The position numbers and the translations under genes were made by a program. DNA of 64,000 bases. Source: Variovorax sp. 54. GTDB lineage: Bacteria > Pseudomonadota > Gammaproteobacteria > Burkholderiales > Burkholderiaceae_C. Numbering within the stretch: the stretch's first letter is position 1; each line of letters starts with the position of its first letter. The stretch is taken from assembly GCF_002754375.1 (NCBI RefSeq), contig NZ_PEFF01000001.1, positions 5,039,501 to 5,103,500 on the forward strand. Reading direction: 5' to 3'. Shown here one piece after another: positions 53,701 to 60,173 of this stretch. The notes beneath the pieces are model-generated. The model saw only the letters and a program-made list of their open reading frames with translations, did no database searches and was not told the DNA's origin.

Positions 53701-56010
53701 ACTCTTGGTGCCAATGTCGAGCGCCTCGCGCTGGACGGTACGGGCGATCTCTACGCCACTGGCAATGGCCTGGCCAATGGCCTCTGGGGCAACGACGGCA
53801 ACAATCTGCTCACCGGCGGACAGGGCAACGACTTCCTCGTTGGCGGAGCCGGCAATGACGTCTACGTGTTCAACGCCGGTGATGGCCAGGACACCATCGA
53901 CAACCTCGATGCGCTTGGCGCAACCGACACCCTGCGTTTCGGTGCGGGTATTGGAGAAAATGACGTCTCTGCCTTCCAGTCTGGCAACAGCATCTTCTTC
54001 AAGATCAGAGGCTCGTCCGATCAGATTGCGATTTCCAGCTACTACGCCGCCAACACCACGTCCAACGGTGTGACGCAGGACCGGAAGATCGACCGCATCG
54101 AGTTCGCGAACGGCACGGTCTGGGACCAGGCCATGATCCAGACCGTGGTGGACCGGGCCAACAACAATCATTCACCGACGGTCAACAGCGGCCTGCCAAC
54201 GCTGAAGGCGAGCCAAGGGAACCTGTTCACCTACGTCGTGCCGCTGAGCACCATCACCGACCCGGACGTCTGGGATTCCGTGACCTACACGGCCAAGATG
54301 GCCAACGGTGATCCGCTGCCGTCCTGGCTGTCCTTCGATTCGCAAACGCGCACTTTCTCGGGCACACCGACGTCGGCCAATATCGGCAATCTGCAGTTCG
54401 TGCTTTGGGGTACCGACAACTACGGGTATGGCGCAGGGACGTACGTCAACCTTACCGTGAGTCCTCCGAATCGAGCTCCGGTGCTCGCCACTGCGTTGGC
54501 CGACCAGAGCGTGGCCGAGGGTACGGCGATCAACTACACGGTTCCCACGGGGTCCTTTACTGATCCGGATGCGGGCGACAGTCTCAGCTACACCGCGACG
54601 CTCTCGGATGGCACGGCACTGCCCTCATGGCTCAGCTTCAATGCCAGCACCCGCAAGTTCACCGGCACAGTGCCCATTGGCGCTCTGGACGCTGTGAGCG
54701 TGCGAGTGACTGCTACGGATCAGGGCGGCCTTGCCATCCAGGATGTATTCAACATTGCGGTGACGGTGCAAAACCTCACACTCAATGGCACGACGTCGGC
54801 CGAAACCCTGACCGGCCGCTCGGGCAACGACACGATCAACGGCATGGGGGGCAACGACACCCTCATCGGCAATGCTGGCAACGACCGAATGATCGGCGGG
54901 ACCGGCAATGACATGATGAGCGGTGGTACGGGAGACGACACCTATGTCGTGGATTCCGCCACCGATGTCGTGAATGAAAGTGCCAACGAGGGGAAGGACA
55001 CGGTCGAGTCGAGCCTGACGTGGACGCTGGGCGCCAACCTGGAGAACCTGACGCTCACCGGGACGACGGCGATCAGCGGCACTGGCAATGCACTGGACAA
55101 CGTGCTCACCGGCAACAGCGCAGTCAATATCTTGACGGGCAACGCCGGCAATGACGTGCTCGACGGGCAAGCCGGCGCAGACACCATGAAGGGCGGCACT
55201 GGCGACGACACCTACTACGTCGACAACGCCTCGGACGTGGTGACCGAGCTGGCCAACGAAGGCACTGACACGGTGATCTCGACCCTCACCCACACGTTGG
55301 CCGCGAACGTCGAGAACTTGCGCCTCAATGCCACGGGTGCGATCAACGGCACGGGTAACACGCTTGACAACGTGCTCTACGCCGGTGCCGGCAACAACAC
55401 CCTCAACGGCCTGGGCGGTTCGGACACGGCTTCGTACCTCTACGCTGGTTCTGCCGTGACCGTGAGCCTGGCGTCCACCAGTGCGCAGGCCACTGGCGGT
55501 TCGGGCAGCGACACGTTGCAGAACATCGAGAACCTCACGGGCAGTGGTTTCAACGACACACTCACGGGCAGCGCGGTTGCCAATGTGCTCGATGGCGGAG
55601 CAGGTAACGATGTCTTGTTCGGTGGTGCCGGCAACGACACCTACCGGCTCGGCCGAGGGGACGGGAGCGACACCATCACCGAGAACGACACCACGGCCGG
55701 CAACGCCGACATGGCCCAGTTCGGTGTGGATATCGCCGCCGAGCAGCTTTGGTTCAGGCAGGTGGGCAACAACCTGGAGGTGAGCGTCATCGGGGGGACA
55801 GACAAGTTCACGCTGAACAACTGGTACCTGGGCAATCAGTACCACGTCGAACAGTTCAAGACGAGCGACGGGCACATGCTGAGCGACAGCAATGTGCAAA
55901 ACCTAGTGCAGGCGATGGCAAGCTTCTCGCCGCCAGCGGCTGGACAGACCACGTTGCCGCCGAACTATCAGAGTAACCTGAATACGGTCATCGCGGCCAA
56001 CTGGCAGTAG
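47743..56010 (+). CDS. Giant RTX protein with serralysin-type (M10B) protease domain
   Basis: A 2755-residue secreted protein without N-terminal signal. Residues 1-225 are a metzincin domain with HEVGHALGLNHP (His158, Glu159, His162, His168); a KMWFS segment stands where the Met-turn should be. RTX nonapeptides begin near 303. A Calx-beta/Ig-like domain lies at about 516-620, and a seven-copy HG-x-D repeat block at about 859-1178. Six copies of a longer repeat with a NVENLTLTG core lie at 1490-2046, two cadherin/Ig-like domains at about 2140-2343, two further repeats to 2556 and a C-terminal domain (KFTLNNWYLGNQYHVEQF) that should carry the secretion signal. It is exported by the upstream transporter and folds with calcium outside. 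Confidence 0.93.
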   Translation: MAQISIPSKQVIKDSILYNGNDRIGRNFVGQTTPIRVYFIPDGTSPYTAGQVAGVPALAGLNQSFQGIRPQDQTNILANVFGPWAKLANISFVITTDPAEAQIRVGSANWQGGASVNIPGGIDGKIDSIFIRRDYYSPDESSLSQFEVGTTQTHDLIHEVGHALGLNHPTHQDESSGTLDPIFNKMWFSTLTDNGPRVSGWGPVTPSLFDAVGMEELYGLRNTNETDAYVFQDLPYPTGKLIVDSAGTDIIDASRTTTDNEIDLRATDFAAGKAYFSSIGVPAGRSEGYNVAIYEGTLIENATGGSGKDHIVGNDVANVLNGGAGNDTLEGGLGDDTLNGGTDRDVLLGGENHDTLNGGSGVDVLDGGAGNDVLEGGADNDTLQGGADNDTYIFNGNWGKDTLIEDSGGQNSILKIDGQLLSGTAEGAVDKKKAPYWKLKIGTQTYELRLVGNGAQQDLVVNREGSQANTITIRNFNAAAAKAGGFMGIELGSRRMALVDGMGDSPYGPAATPGNTGSGVTLAEGGASTLSLFLDQPAKAGAKLRLSVAGSAAGLKVVLGDVTVPADGAEITLVEGQTQVFIALVQDGALTADASAQLVASYAGADGAATSNTLNVELKNSEDDARTYNGDQRALLRGIEIDQGSVVPGESAFNTYKWSATSWATDGTLIGGTAEEDFNDVIDGSGGKDKINGLGGNDALDGLAGDDEIDGGVGDDLIGGGAGSDRIKGGAGNDVILSATGLAVYQRVNPDEEWTPPSGTTVWIAGSNWGVYQSVGSRPIQGGGSLSMDTAGDVIDAGDGDDMVTGGLGNDYIDAGNGDDDLWGHGGDDVIVGGAGDDYILGDGVKDVGYYQTLEGSQHGDDFIDGGEGIDDLYGGGANDVIYGGIGADFLFGDSYSEDQLQGIYHGDDYLDGEDGDDQLAGGGGSDVLYGGSGADSMWGDQDSETNLVGDHHGDDYLDGEEGDDYLVGGGGGDVLFGGAGADELYGDDRQANLSGEFHGSDYLDGGDGEDHMVGGGGDDTLLGGADNDELQGDVATSYLEGQYHGNDLLDGGAGDDRLFGLGRDDVLIGGEGNDYLSGDAASTELAGEYHGNDSLDGGAGNDTMFGGGADDLLRGGDGNDYLVGDDGGLDIAFHGDDTLYGGAGDDTLYAGGGNNFLSGDEGNDVLVGDAGDDTILGGAGNDFLRSGAGDDTLDGGEGSDVYYVALGSGSKRISDVKDGSLNVLVLEGGFNFGLVNLSLGSLMISDSTGSTQIHLDGVDYDDLENTSPIQEIRFSDGVTMSIGQLLDAVPIEIPTTEQADNVRGTSGKEIIYALAGNDVVDGRGGNDLIDLGAGNDIGYGGDGDDTLIGGVGDDQLSGGAGFDTLYGGDGSDVLLAGAGGGWLEGGAGNDELFSGNDDYNHLFGGEGDDILHGGLGLGNGLYGGAGNDILRGGDGINEQLDGGDGDDVLDGGMGLDYLSGGAGIDQLDGGGGADQLDGGQGADAMSGGTGDDEYFVDNAGDTVNESSNEGHDIVFTTIDLVLAENVEDLHILQDSQATHATGNSLNNTLIVSTDLDTTLLGLDGDDTLQAGGGNDLLDGGAGADRMEGWSGDDEYRVDNVEDQIVEHAYDGAGIDSVFSSVSFTLSSNVENLTLEGSAAIEGLGNASDNTINGNSEDNYLWGGSGDDLLIGGEGADWLDGGTWADTLIGGLGDDVYEVDVEQDVIVELQNEGNDTVQSAFDYVLGSNLENLTLTGQAANATGNASDNILLGNDNDNRLDGAGGEDHLEGGLGNDIYVIDSAGDVVIEDVDGGNDTVETSSTFSVSSIANIENVTLTGALDVNATGDDGNNVLIGNAGNNVLDGGLGDDVMEGGAGNDTYIVDADDNRVTERQDEGVDTIIRNFDTTYILESNVENLTLAGTVFRGNGNDLDNVITGNDADNNLLGLGGNDILIGGAGEDALFGSEGQDTLIGGSGDDYYEIDDAGDTIVENAGEGDDFVRSTVSWTLGANVERLALDGTGDLYATGNGLANGLWGNDGNNLLTGGQGNDFLVGGAGNDVYVFNAGDGQDTIDNLDALGATDTLRFGAGIGENDVSAFQSGNSIFFKIRGSSDQIAISSYYAANTTSNGVTQDRKIDRIEFANGTVWDQAMIQTVVDRANNNHSPTVNSGLPTLKASQGNLFTYVVPLSTITDPDVWDSVTYTAKMANGDPLPSWLSFDSQTRTFSGTPTSANIGNLQFVLWGTDNYGYGAGTYVNLTVSPPNRAPVLATALADQSVAEGTAINYTVPTGSFTDPDAGDSLSYTATLSDGTALPSWLSFNASTRKFTGTVPIGALDAVSVRVTATDQGGLAIQDVFNIAVTVQNLTLNGTTSAETLTGRSGNDTINGMGGNDTLIGNAGNDRMIGGTGNDMMSGGTGDDTYVVDSATDVVNESANEGKDTVESSLTWTLGANLENLTLTGTTAISGTGNALDNVLTGNSAVNILTGNAGNDVLDGQAGADTMKGGTGDDTYYVDNASDVVTELANEGTDTVISTLTHTLAANVENLRLNATGAINGTGNTLDNVLYAGAGNNTLNGLGGSDTASYLYAGSAVTVSLASTSAQATGGSGSDTLQNIENLTGSGFNDTLTGSAVANVLDGGAGNDVLFGGAGNDTYRLGRGDGSDTITENDTTAGNADMAQFGVDIAAEQLWFRQVGNNLEVSVIGGTDKFTLNNWYLGNQYHVEQFKTSDGHMLSDSNVQNLVQAMASFSPPAAGQTTLPPNYQSNLNTVIAANWQ
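50317..51276 (+). repeat. Seven-copy tandem 132-141 bp repeat inside the RTX gene
   Basis: Units start with a His-Gly-(Asp/Ser/Asn)-Asp codon set at 50317, 50458, 50599, 50737, 50875, 51013 and 51145. The spacing is 141, 141, 138, 138, 138 and 132 bases. Each unit encodes an opening strand such as HGDDYLDGGEGDD, two or three RTX nonapeptides and a variable linker of about 10 residues. The copies are diverged in DNA, so slippage is unlikely. Confidence 0.8.
52210..53880 (+). repeat. Six-copy long RTX repeat (about 90 residues)
   Basis: Six successive units follow the pattern Y-x-V-D (or Y-E-V/I-D) then E-x-x-x-E-G-x-D-T-V, a strand, NVENLTLTG or a variant, GN-x-x-DN, and two to four RTX nonapeptides. 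The cores differ (for example NVEDLHIL, NIENVTLTG, NVERLALDG). Two more units are at about 54940-55400 beyond the cadherin-like domains. Confidence 0.75.
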
Positions 56011-56361
56011 CGCTTAGAGGCGGCGGCCGGGAGATTTGCGGTTCCTATCGCAGAGCTCTCGGTCGTCGTCGCCCCATGGGCAAGTGTTGGGGCCAAACCT
56101 GTTGAGTGCAGGCGATGTTTGCTGACTCAAGGCAATAGCGTTTGTCGTGGCTCAGCCGCTTTCTGGATGCCCGGTTGGCCGACCCATTTTGACGGTGGGC
56201 ATTGATCAGTTCCATCGACCTCGGCGCGAGAGTGCCAGCGATGCAGCAGGAGCTCGTCAATACGGCCCCACTGCCATGCCACCTGGCCGCTCATATGGGC
56301 CCGTCGCCGCCGCGTGACCGGGCGCGCAATGCGCGCGCCGCGCGCAGCAACTCGATCTGTT
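56011..56361. other. Gene-poor debris after the RTX gene
   Basis: 351 bases with no supported gene. A minus-strand reading with WQWGRIDELLLHRW near 56240-56280 faintly recalls the C-terminal end of IS66-type transposases and could be a remnant. The minus-strand reading has no proper start and is not annotated as a gene. No terminator hairpin was found for the RTX gene. Confidence 0.35.
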
Positions 56362-56622
56362 TCAGGAGGGCGCGTGATGCTCATCCTCGGGGCCAAGCAT
56401 CTCGTCGAGCCGACGCATCCCTGCATCTATCGCGACGGCGTGCGCAGTCATCCTGTCTGGACAAATCTGGTTGACTTCCACTCGAAAGATCTCAGCACCG
56501 TCGACGCCACAGACGCGGCAGCTATGCGCGAAGTACGTCCCTCTCAGGTTGGAAAGGACGGGCGTAATGCTGAAATCTCGGTAGCGTGTCTCCACCGGAG
56601 AGTAGTCAGACTTCTCGCTCAT
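56362..56622 (-). CDS. Small hypothetical protein
   Basis: An 86-residue protein read from ATG 56622 with GAGG 8-11 bases upstream, which supports it as real. It contains RYRDFSITPVLSNLRGTYF, a Cys pair (CRVCGVDG) and AHAVAIDAGMRRLDEML at the end. The fold resembles small alpha/beta accessory proteins; no family name. Confidence 0.6.
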   Translation of the reverse strand: MSEKSDYSPVETRYRDFSITPVLSNLRGTYFAHSCRVCGVDGAEIFRVEVNQICPDRMTAHAVAIDAGMRRLDEMLGPEDEHHAPS

Positions 56623-56685
56623 CACATCACCTCGATTCTTGAGCGGGGCGTAACGCTGGCACTAGCCCGTGAGGTCGAACCGCAT

Positions 56686-56904
56686 CTACGGCTCGTGCAC
56701 GATTCGCGTGATGTCGCTGCGGCGCGCGCAGCGATCACTGACCACGCACACAGTCCGATTCAGGCCACCCTCGTGGCCCGGGCCCATCCAGATCACCCCG
56801 CCTCGGTGCACGTCGGTCACCTGGCCGCGTGGGTCGGGGATGGCCTCAAGGCGCTCGATCAGCAGGACCTGTAGTCGCTCGACGGTGCGACTGGGCTTGG
56901 CCAT
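56686..56904 (-). CDS. Small hypothetical protein
   Basis: A 72-residue protein (MAKPSRTVERLQVLLIERLE, then GQVTDVHRGGVIWMGPGHEG and a short Cys/Arg-rich C-terminus). Good codon use, weak ribosome-binding site. It lies upstream of the gene at 56362 on the same strand with 63 bases between. Function unknown. Confidence 0.5.
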   Translation of the reverse strand: MAKPSRTVERLQVLLIERLEAIPDPRGQVTDVHRGGVIWMGPGHEGGLNRTVCVVSDRCARRSDITRIVHEP

Positions 56905-57110
56905 GCGCTAGCCTGGACGCCAGCCGGACCTCTGTCATGCTTGTCGTTTCCGTACTCCCAATTTGCCCCGCAAACCTGACTGGGGAACTTCCACACCTCG
57001 AAAGGACGCATTTTGCCCCTTCTCGACGCCATCCCCCGACCTCGTGCGCGCCAAAGAGACCCAGGCCACGCAGATGCGCACGCAGCCAAGCAAAGGGGTA
57101 GCATCCGCCC

Positions 57111-57335
57111 ATGTGGAAGCCCGCCAGCCCCTTCCTGATTGCCGGCCGCACCCTGACCGATCAAGAGGCTTGGCGGCACGAATTCAGTGACGAGTTCTAC
57201 AAACTGTACGAGGGCGCAGTGGATAGCGACTTGCTCACCATGCTCTATAACACAATGCACCCGCGCGCCTTCAATGACGACCCGCGTCATGTCGCCCGTC
57301 TGGCCCACGCGGTGCTGACGTACGAGCGCCCGTAA
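57111..57335 (+). CDS. Small hypothetical protein
   Basis: A 74-residue acidic protein (FLIAGRTLTDQEAWRHEFSD, then YKLYEGAVDSDLLTMLYNTM). AAAGGGG precedes the ATG at 57111 by about 9 bases. It looks like a helical accessory protein; no family recognised. Confidence 0.5.
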   Translation: MWKPASPFLIAGRTLTDQEAWRHEFSDEFYKLYEGAVDSDLLTMLYNTMHPRAFNDDPRHVARLAHAVLTYERP

Positions 57336-57653
57336 CTTGCCGAGGCTGCAAAGGCGGAGCGCGCGCATCCGGGACGCATACGGCCGCGCCGGTCGGTCAG
57401 AAGAGGTGCATCTGTCCCTTCGAGTTCGTCTCGCCGAACCTGCGCAGTTTTTTGGTGGGGCCCTGCCTTACGAAATCCAGAGCCGTCAGCCACCGGGAGA
57501 CTTATTGGCCTGAATCGGCTTGCCCGCCACTTCACGCATCGTCTCGGCGCTGCACGATGGCGTTGGCCTCAGTACGTCGTTACTCGCATCGAGGTATTGC
57601 ACGTTTCTACACAGCCTCGGCCCGAAGAGGTCATCGGGTCGGCTTGAAAGCGG
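57336..57653. other. Intergenic region
   Basis: 318 bases where I see no gene, repeat or clear signal. The open frames here are short and have shadow composition. Confidence 0.4.
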
Positions 57654-58196
57654 TCATCCGATTGATGCAGTGTGACTCTTCAGTTGGCGCTGCGAGAGCT
57701 GGTAAAAAGTTTGCCCACCGATGATGAAGCCACCCGAATCTCTAGCGGCGATGCGAGTTTCAGCAATTGACATTGCTTGGTTCCTCTCCCCCTTGAGAAC
57801 ACGGTGAATCAGGCGCTCCTTCCAAAAGTTCCACGCCGTGTTCGGCACGCTTTTTTGGATGCTCAGATTGAAGGCTTCCCCGAGTTCCATGAACGCATCG
57901 TCGCTGCGCAAGTGGTGATTGGACTTGATGCAGGCTTCCGCTTCTACGAGGCATCCACGACTCGCGTTCAGTAGCCCGTCCTCGCTCCACTCGGAAGTCG
58001 CAATGGAACCCTCATACAGCGGAACGCCGTACAACGTGTACGCACCGCCAGCGCGAAGGCCCAGCGGCGCCTGCAAATTCTCCGTCATGCCCAAGATTCG
58101 CCATAGCTGGGGGTCGAACGCCATTGGCTTGCAAGATAGCCTGCGATACAGCACGTTCTCCTTCGCATTGCCAGAAACCAAGAGCGAGAAAAACAT
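57654..58196 (-). CDS. Hypothetical protein, 180 residues
   Basis: A soluble protein from ATG 58196 (AAGG lies 5-8 bases upstream). It has an N-terminal hydrophobic start (MFFSLLVSG), a middle segment LGLRAGGAYTLYGVPLYEGS, an acidic/Cys segment (GCLVEAEACIKSNHHL) and AWNFWKERLIHRVLKGE near the C-terminus. Lower GC than its neighbours suggests recent transfer. No family recognised. Confidence 0.6.
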   Translation of the reverse strand: MFFSLLVSGNAKENVLYRRLSCKPMAFDPQLWRILGMTENLQAPLGLRAGGAYTLYGVPLYEGSIATSEWSEDGLLNASRGCLVEAEACIKSNHHLRSDDAFMELGEAFNLSIQKSVPNTAWNFWKERLIHRVLKGERNQAMSIAETRIAARDSGGFIIGGQTFYQLSQRQLKSHTASIG

Positions 58197-58431
58197 CTCG
58201 CCTTCTACACGGAACGCGCTGGAGCCTTTCGTCTTTCATCCGAGCGCCTTGCTTTCTTGCTTCAGGTACGCGTTGATTTTTTTATCTAGTTCAGATTGCT
58301 TCATCGAGTCCTACGATGGTTGCGGCTTCGACAGCTCGCGCCCAAAGTCGTCATGAGAAACGACGACTGACGGTAGGTTTGCCCGCCTATAAGATCGCTA
58401 CGCAACCGGTGATTTCGACCGTGAAAGGCAT

Positions 58432-58908
58432 ATGAAAAAGTCCATCAGTGCGATCTGGTACATGCAGCGGCACCTCGCATTGACGGTGCTTTTACTGTCA
58501 CTGCCTGTGGCTGGATGGTCGCTCTCTCCCGTTTACGTCGACCGAGACCTGTACTTTGGCAAGAACGAAGTCACTCTTAAGCCAGAGCACTTGGAGATCC
58601 TGAGGGCGGTTGCCTGCCACACAACCGCTGATGGCCGCCCAATCTTCGTTTACGGCCACGCCTCTAAGGTGGAGCACGCACCCAGGAAGCTTGCTCAGAG
58701 ACGAGCTGAAGCAGTCAAGAATACGTTGATCCAGTTCGGCTTTGAGGCAGCACGGATTGGTATCGAATCACACGGCGCCGACCTACCCGTTTCTGTAGAA
58801 CGGGACGCAGATGGGAGGGCGAAAAACCGTCGCGTTGAAATCGCCTCGCTCGGATCTCTCAGTGCAAACAGTTGCGACAAGGTAAGTCGAGACCGACCTC
58901 GCCCATAG
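58432..58908 (+). CDS. OmpA-like periplasmic protein
   Basis: A 158-residue exported protein with a signal peptide ending near residue 31 (LLLSLPVAGWSLS). The mature part is an OmpA C-terminal-type peptidoglycan-binding domain: VDRDLYFGKNEVTLKPEHL, IFVYGHASKVEHAPRKLAQRRAEAVK and the closing DGRAKNRRVEI. It has no beta-barrel or lipobox, so it would sit free in the periplasm bound to the cell wall. Confidence 0.85.
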   Translation: MKKSISAIWYMQRHLALTVLLLSLPVAGWSLSPVYVDRDLYFGKNEVTLKPEHLEILRAVACHTTADGRPIFVYGHASKVEHAPRKLAQRRAEAVKNTLIQFGFEAARIGIESHGADLPVSVERDADGRAKNRRVEIASLGSLSANSCDKVSRDRPRP

Positions 58909-58963
58909 CGGAAGACTGAAGAAGACTTGATTCGGAAAATAAGGCTGCCGTCGACACCTCCGC

Positions 58964-58997
58964 CGTGAGGCTGCTCCTGGCCGACTGTAGCCTCACG
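58964..58997. other. Stem-loop enclosing repeat copy d
   Basis: CGTGAGGCT (58964-58972) and AGCCTCACG (58989-58997) are exact reverse complements around a 16-base loop that contains the core of the dispersed repeat. It lies between the OmpA-like gene and the end of the minus-strand lipoprotein gene. It might act as a weak bidirectional terminator, but there is no T-run. Confidence 0.5.
58971..58992 (-). repeat. Dispersed GGCTACAG repeat, copy d
   Basis: Read on the minus strand: GGCTACAGTCGGCCAGGAGC and AG. The first 15 bases are identical to copies a, b and g. It is 120 bases past the 3' end of the minus-strand lipoprotein gene, in its orientation. Confidence 0.75.
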
Positions 58998-59111
58998 ACT
59001 GGTCGGCGCAAAGGGGCCCTGAGCTGCCTTCTCGCCAGCTCAGAAGCGGACGCTGAATTCTCGTCCATCGCTCAGGCCATGAAGGCCGCAGCCGGTTGTG
59101 CGCGGCCGTCG

Positions 59112-59576
59112 CTATCGCACTGGCCCTACATGCTCCGACGACTCCGAAATCGTCCAACGCGCCGCCAGTTTGGCTCGAACGTTGTCATAGTCCGCACGGT
59201 ACCCCGCATTGCATTGCGCGACTCGAGTGTTTGTGTTTGCGTCTACCACCCGCAGCGTCACTTTTTCGCCATCTCTGAAGATCAGGCCATCAACGTGAAT
59301 TGTGACGCCCACACCCGTACGCTTAACTTGGAGTCTTAAGTTGCGTCTGTCTACTGGATCTTGATAGCTCTCATCGAGAAACGGAGGATTCCCGGGGCTT
59401 TCAATAGAGAAGTCATGCATCAGCCGTCTTACGTCTGTCCATTCGCTTTTCTTGATCTCGAAGGAGAGGGATTTGCACACCGTCGGCTCGGCAGCTGGGG
59501 GCGCGCAGGCGCTAAGTGCAACGACTAGAGCTGTAGTCCCCGTCGCGCCGGGGAACGCTTTCCAAATTGATGGCAT
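59112..59576 (-). CDS. Small lipoprotein
   Basis: A 154-residue protein. The signal peptide with lipobox (ALVVALSAC, Cys near residue 24) follows ATG 59576. The mature part is beta-rich (CKSLSFEIKKSEWTDVRR, NLRLQVKRTGVGVTIHVDGL, KVTLRVVDANTNTRV). No family recognised. The longer frame upstream to 59663 has no good start. Confidence 0.7.
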   Translation of the reverse strand: MPSIWKAFPGATGTTALVVALSACAPPAAEPTVCKSLSFEIKKSEWTDVRRLMHDFSIESPGNPPFLDESYQDPVDRRNLRLQVKRTGVGVTIHVDGLIFRDGEKVTLRVVDANTNTRVAQCNAGYRADYDNVRAKLAARWTISESSEHVGPVR

Positions 59577-59642
59577 GCCCTCTCTCCAGAGTGTGTGTGT
59601 TTGCCCCCTTTCGGAGCGCATGCGTGACCACGGACGGTGCAA

Positions 59643-59671
59643 CGAACTTCCGCTTTTGGCCAACTACAGCC
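59643..59671 (-). repeat. Dispersed repeat, variant copy e
   Basis: Minus-strand reading GGCTGTAGTTGGCCAAAAGC then GGAAGTTCG, a variant of copy b with three changes in the head. The TAG inside it is the stop codon of the gene at 59664-59975. Confidence 0.6.
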
Positions 59672-59975
59672 TGTCGCCCCGGGGCGCTTCGATCAGGCCA
59701 AGCCTAGCAAGCGCCAACAAGAATTGTTCATATTCTTGATCTTGCATGCCTTCGACAGAGACGGCCACAGCGTGATACCACGGGTTGGGGTGTTCGCACT
59801 CAGGAGAGAAGCTGCAACTTAACTGCGGAGCACTGCAAGCGGTGCGTGCAGCAGCCAGCATCTCGTCACAGGCCGAATCAACTTCATCGCGGCCGAATGC
59901 TTGCGCGATCAAACGCAAGGGGACACTTTGCGTCCGCTGCGATGCGTTCGCGCGGGAAAAGCGGATATTTTTCAT
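59664..59975 (-). CDS. Small hypothetical protein
   Basis: A 103-residue protein (FSRANASQRTQSVPLRLIAQAF, then a Cys-rich centre ACSAPQLSCSFSPECEHPNP, then EYEQFLLALARLGLIEAP). Its stop codon is part of repeat copy e, so gene end and repeat are fused. No family recognised. Confidence 0.55.
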   Translation of the reverse strand: MKNIRFSRANASQRTQSVPLRLIAQAFGRDEVDSACDEMLAAARTACSAPQLSCSFSPECEHPNPWYHAVAVSVEGMQDQEYEQFLLALARLGLIEAPRGDRL

Positions 59976-60128
59976 GAATACGGATTTGAACCTTTAGCCT
60001 GCGATTGCCACATCGTCCATTTATGGCCATCCCTCGCGCCGCTTCCATGGGCAATTTGGGGGACCCGTTCCAGAAATTCTTTCGACACGGCCGGCTGCTT
60101 TAGGGCGAACTGAGCACCGCTGAAGAAC

Positions 60129-60152
60129 GTCGGGTCATAGCCGACTGTAGCC
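60129..60152 (-). repeat. Dispersed GGCTACAG repeat, copy f
   Basis: Minus-strand reading GGCTACAGTCGGCTATGACC then CGAC. It starts 22 bases past the ftsI stop, in the same orientation as ftsI. Confidence 0.65.
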
Positions 60153-60173
60153 GCGCGAACTCGCCGCGCAGTA

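Noticed and set aside
48680..55640. RTX repeats as a CRISPR array
   Set aside because: The repeats are coding, diverged and in frame, with no constant-length repeat and spacer structure. No cas genes are present.
54625..55899. A 424-codon minus-strand frame inside the RTX gene
   Set aside because: It mirrors the repeated RTX codons and has Val/Gly-rich repetitive content with no start signal.
56127..56426. A 99-codon minus-strand frame with WQWGRIDELLLHRW as an IS66 transposase end
   Set aside because: The similarity covers only a few residues; there is no proper start, catalytic core or terminal repeat, so it is left as a note on the intergenic region.
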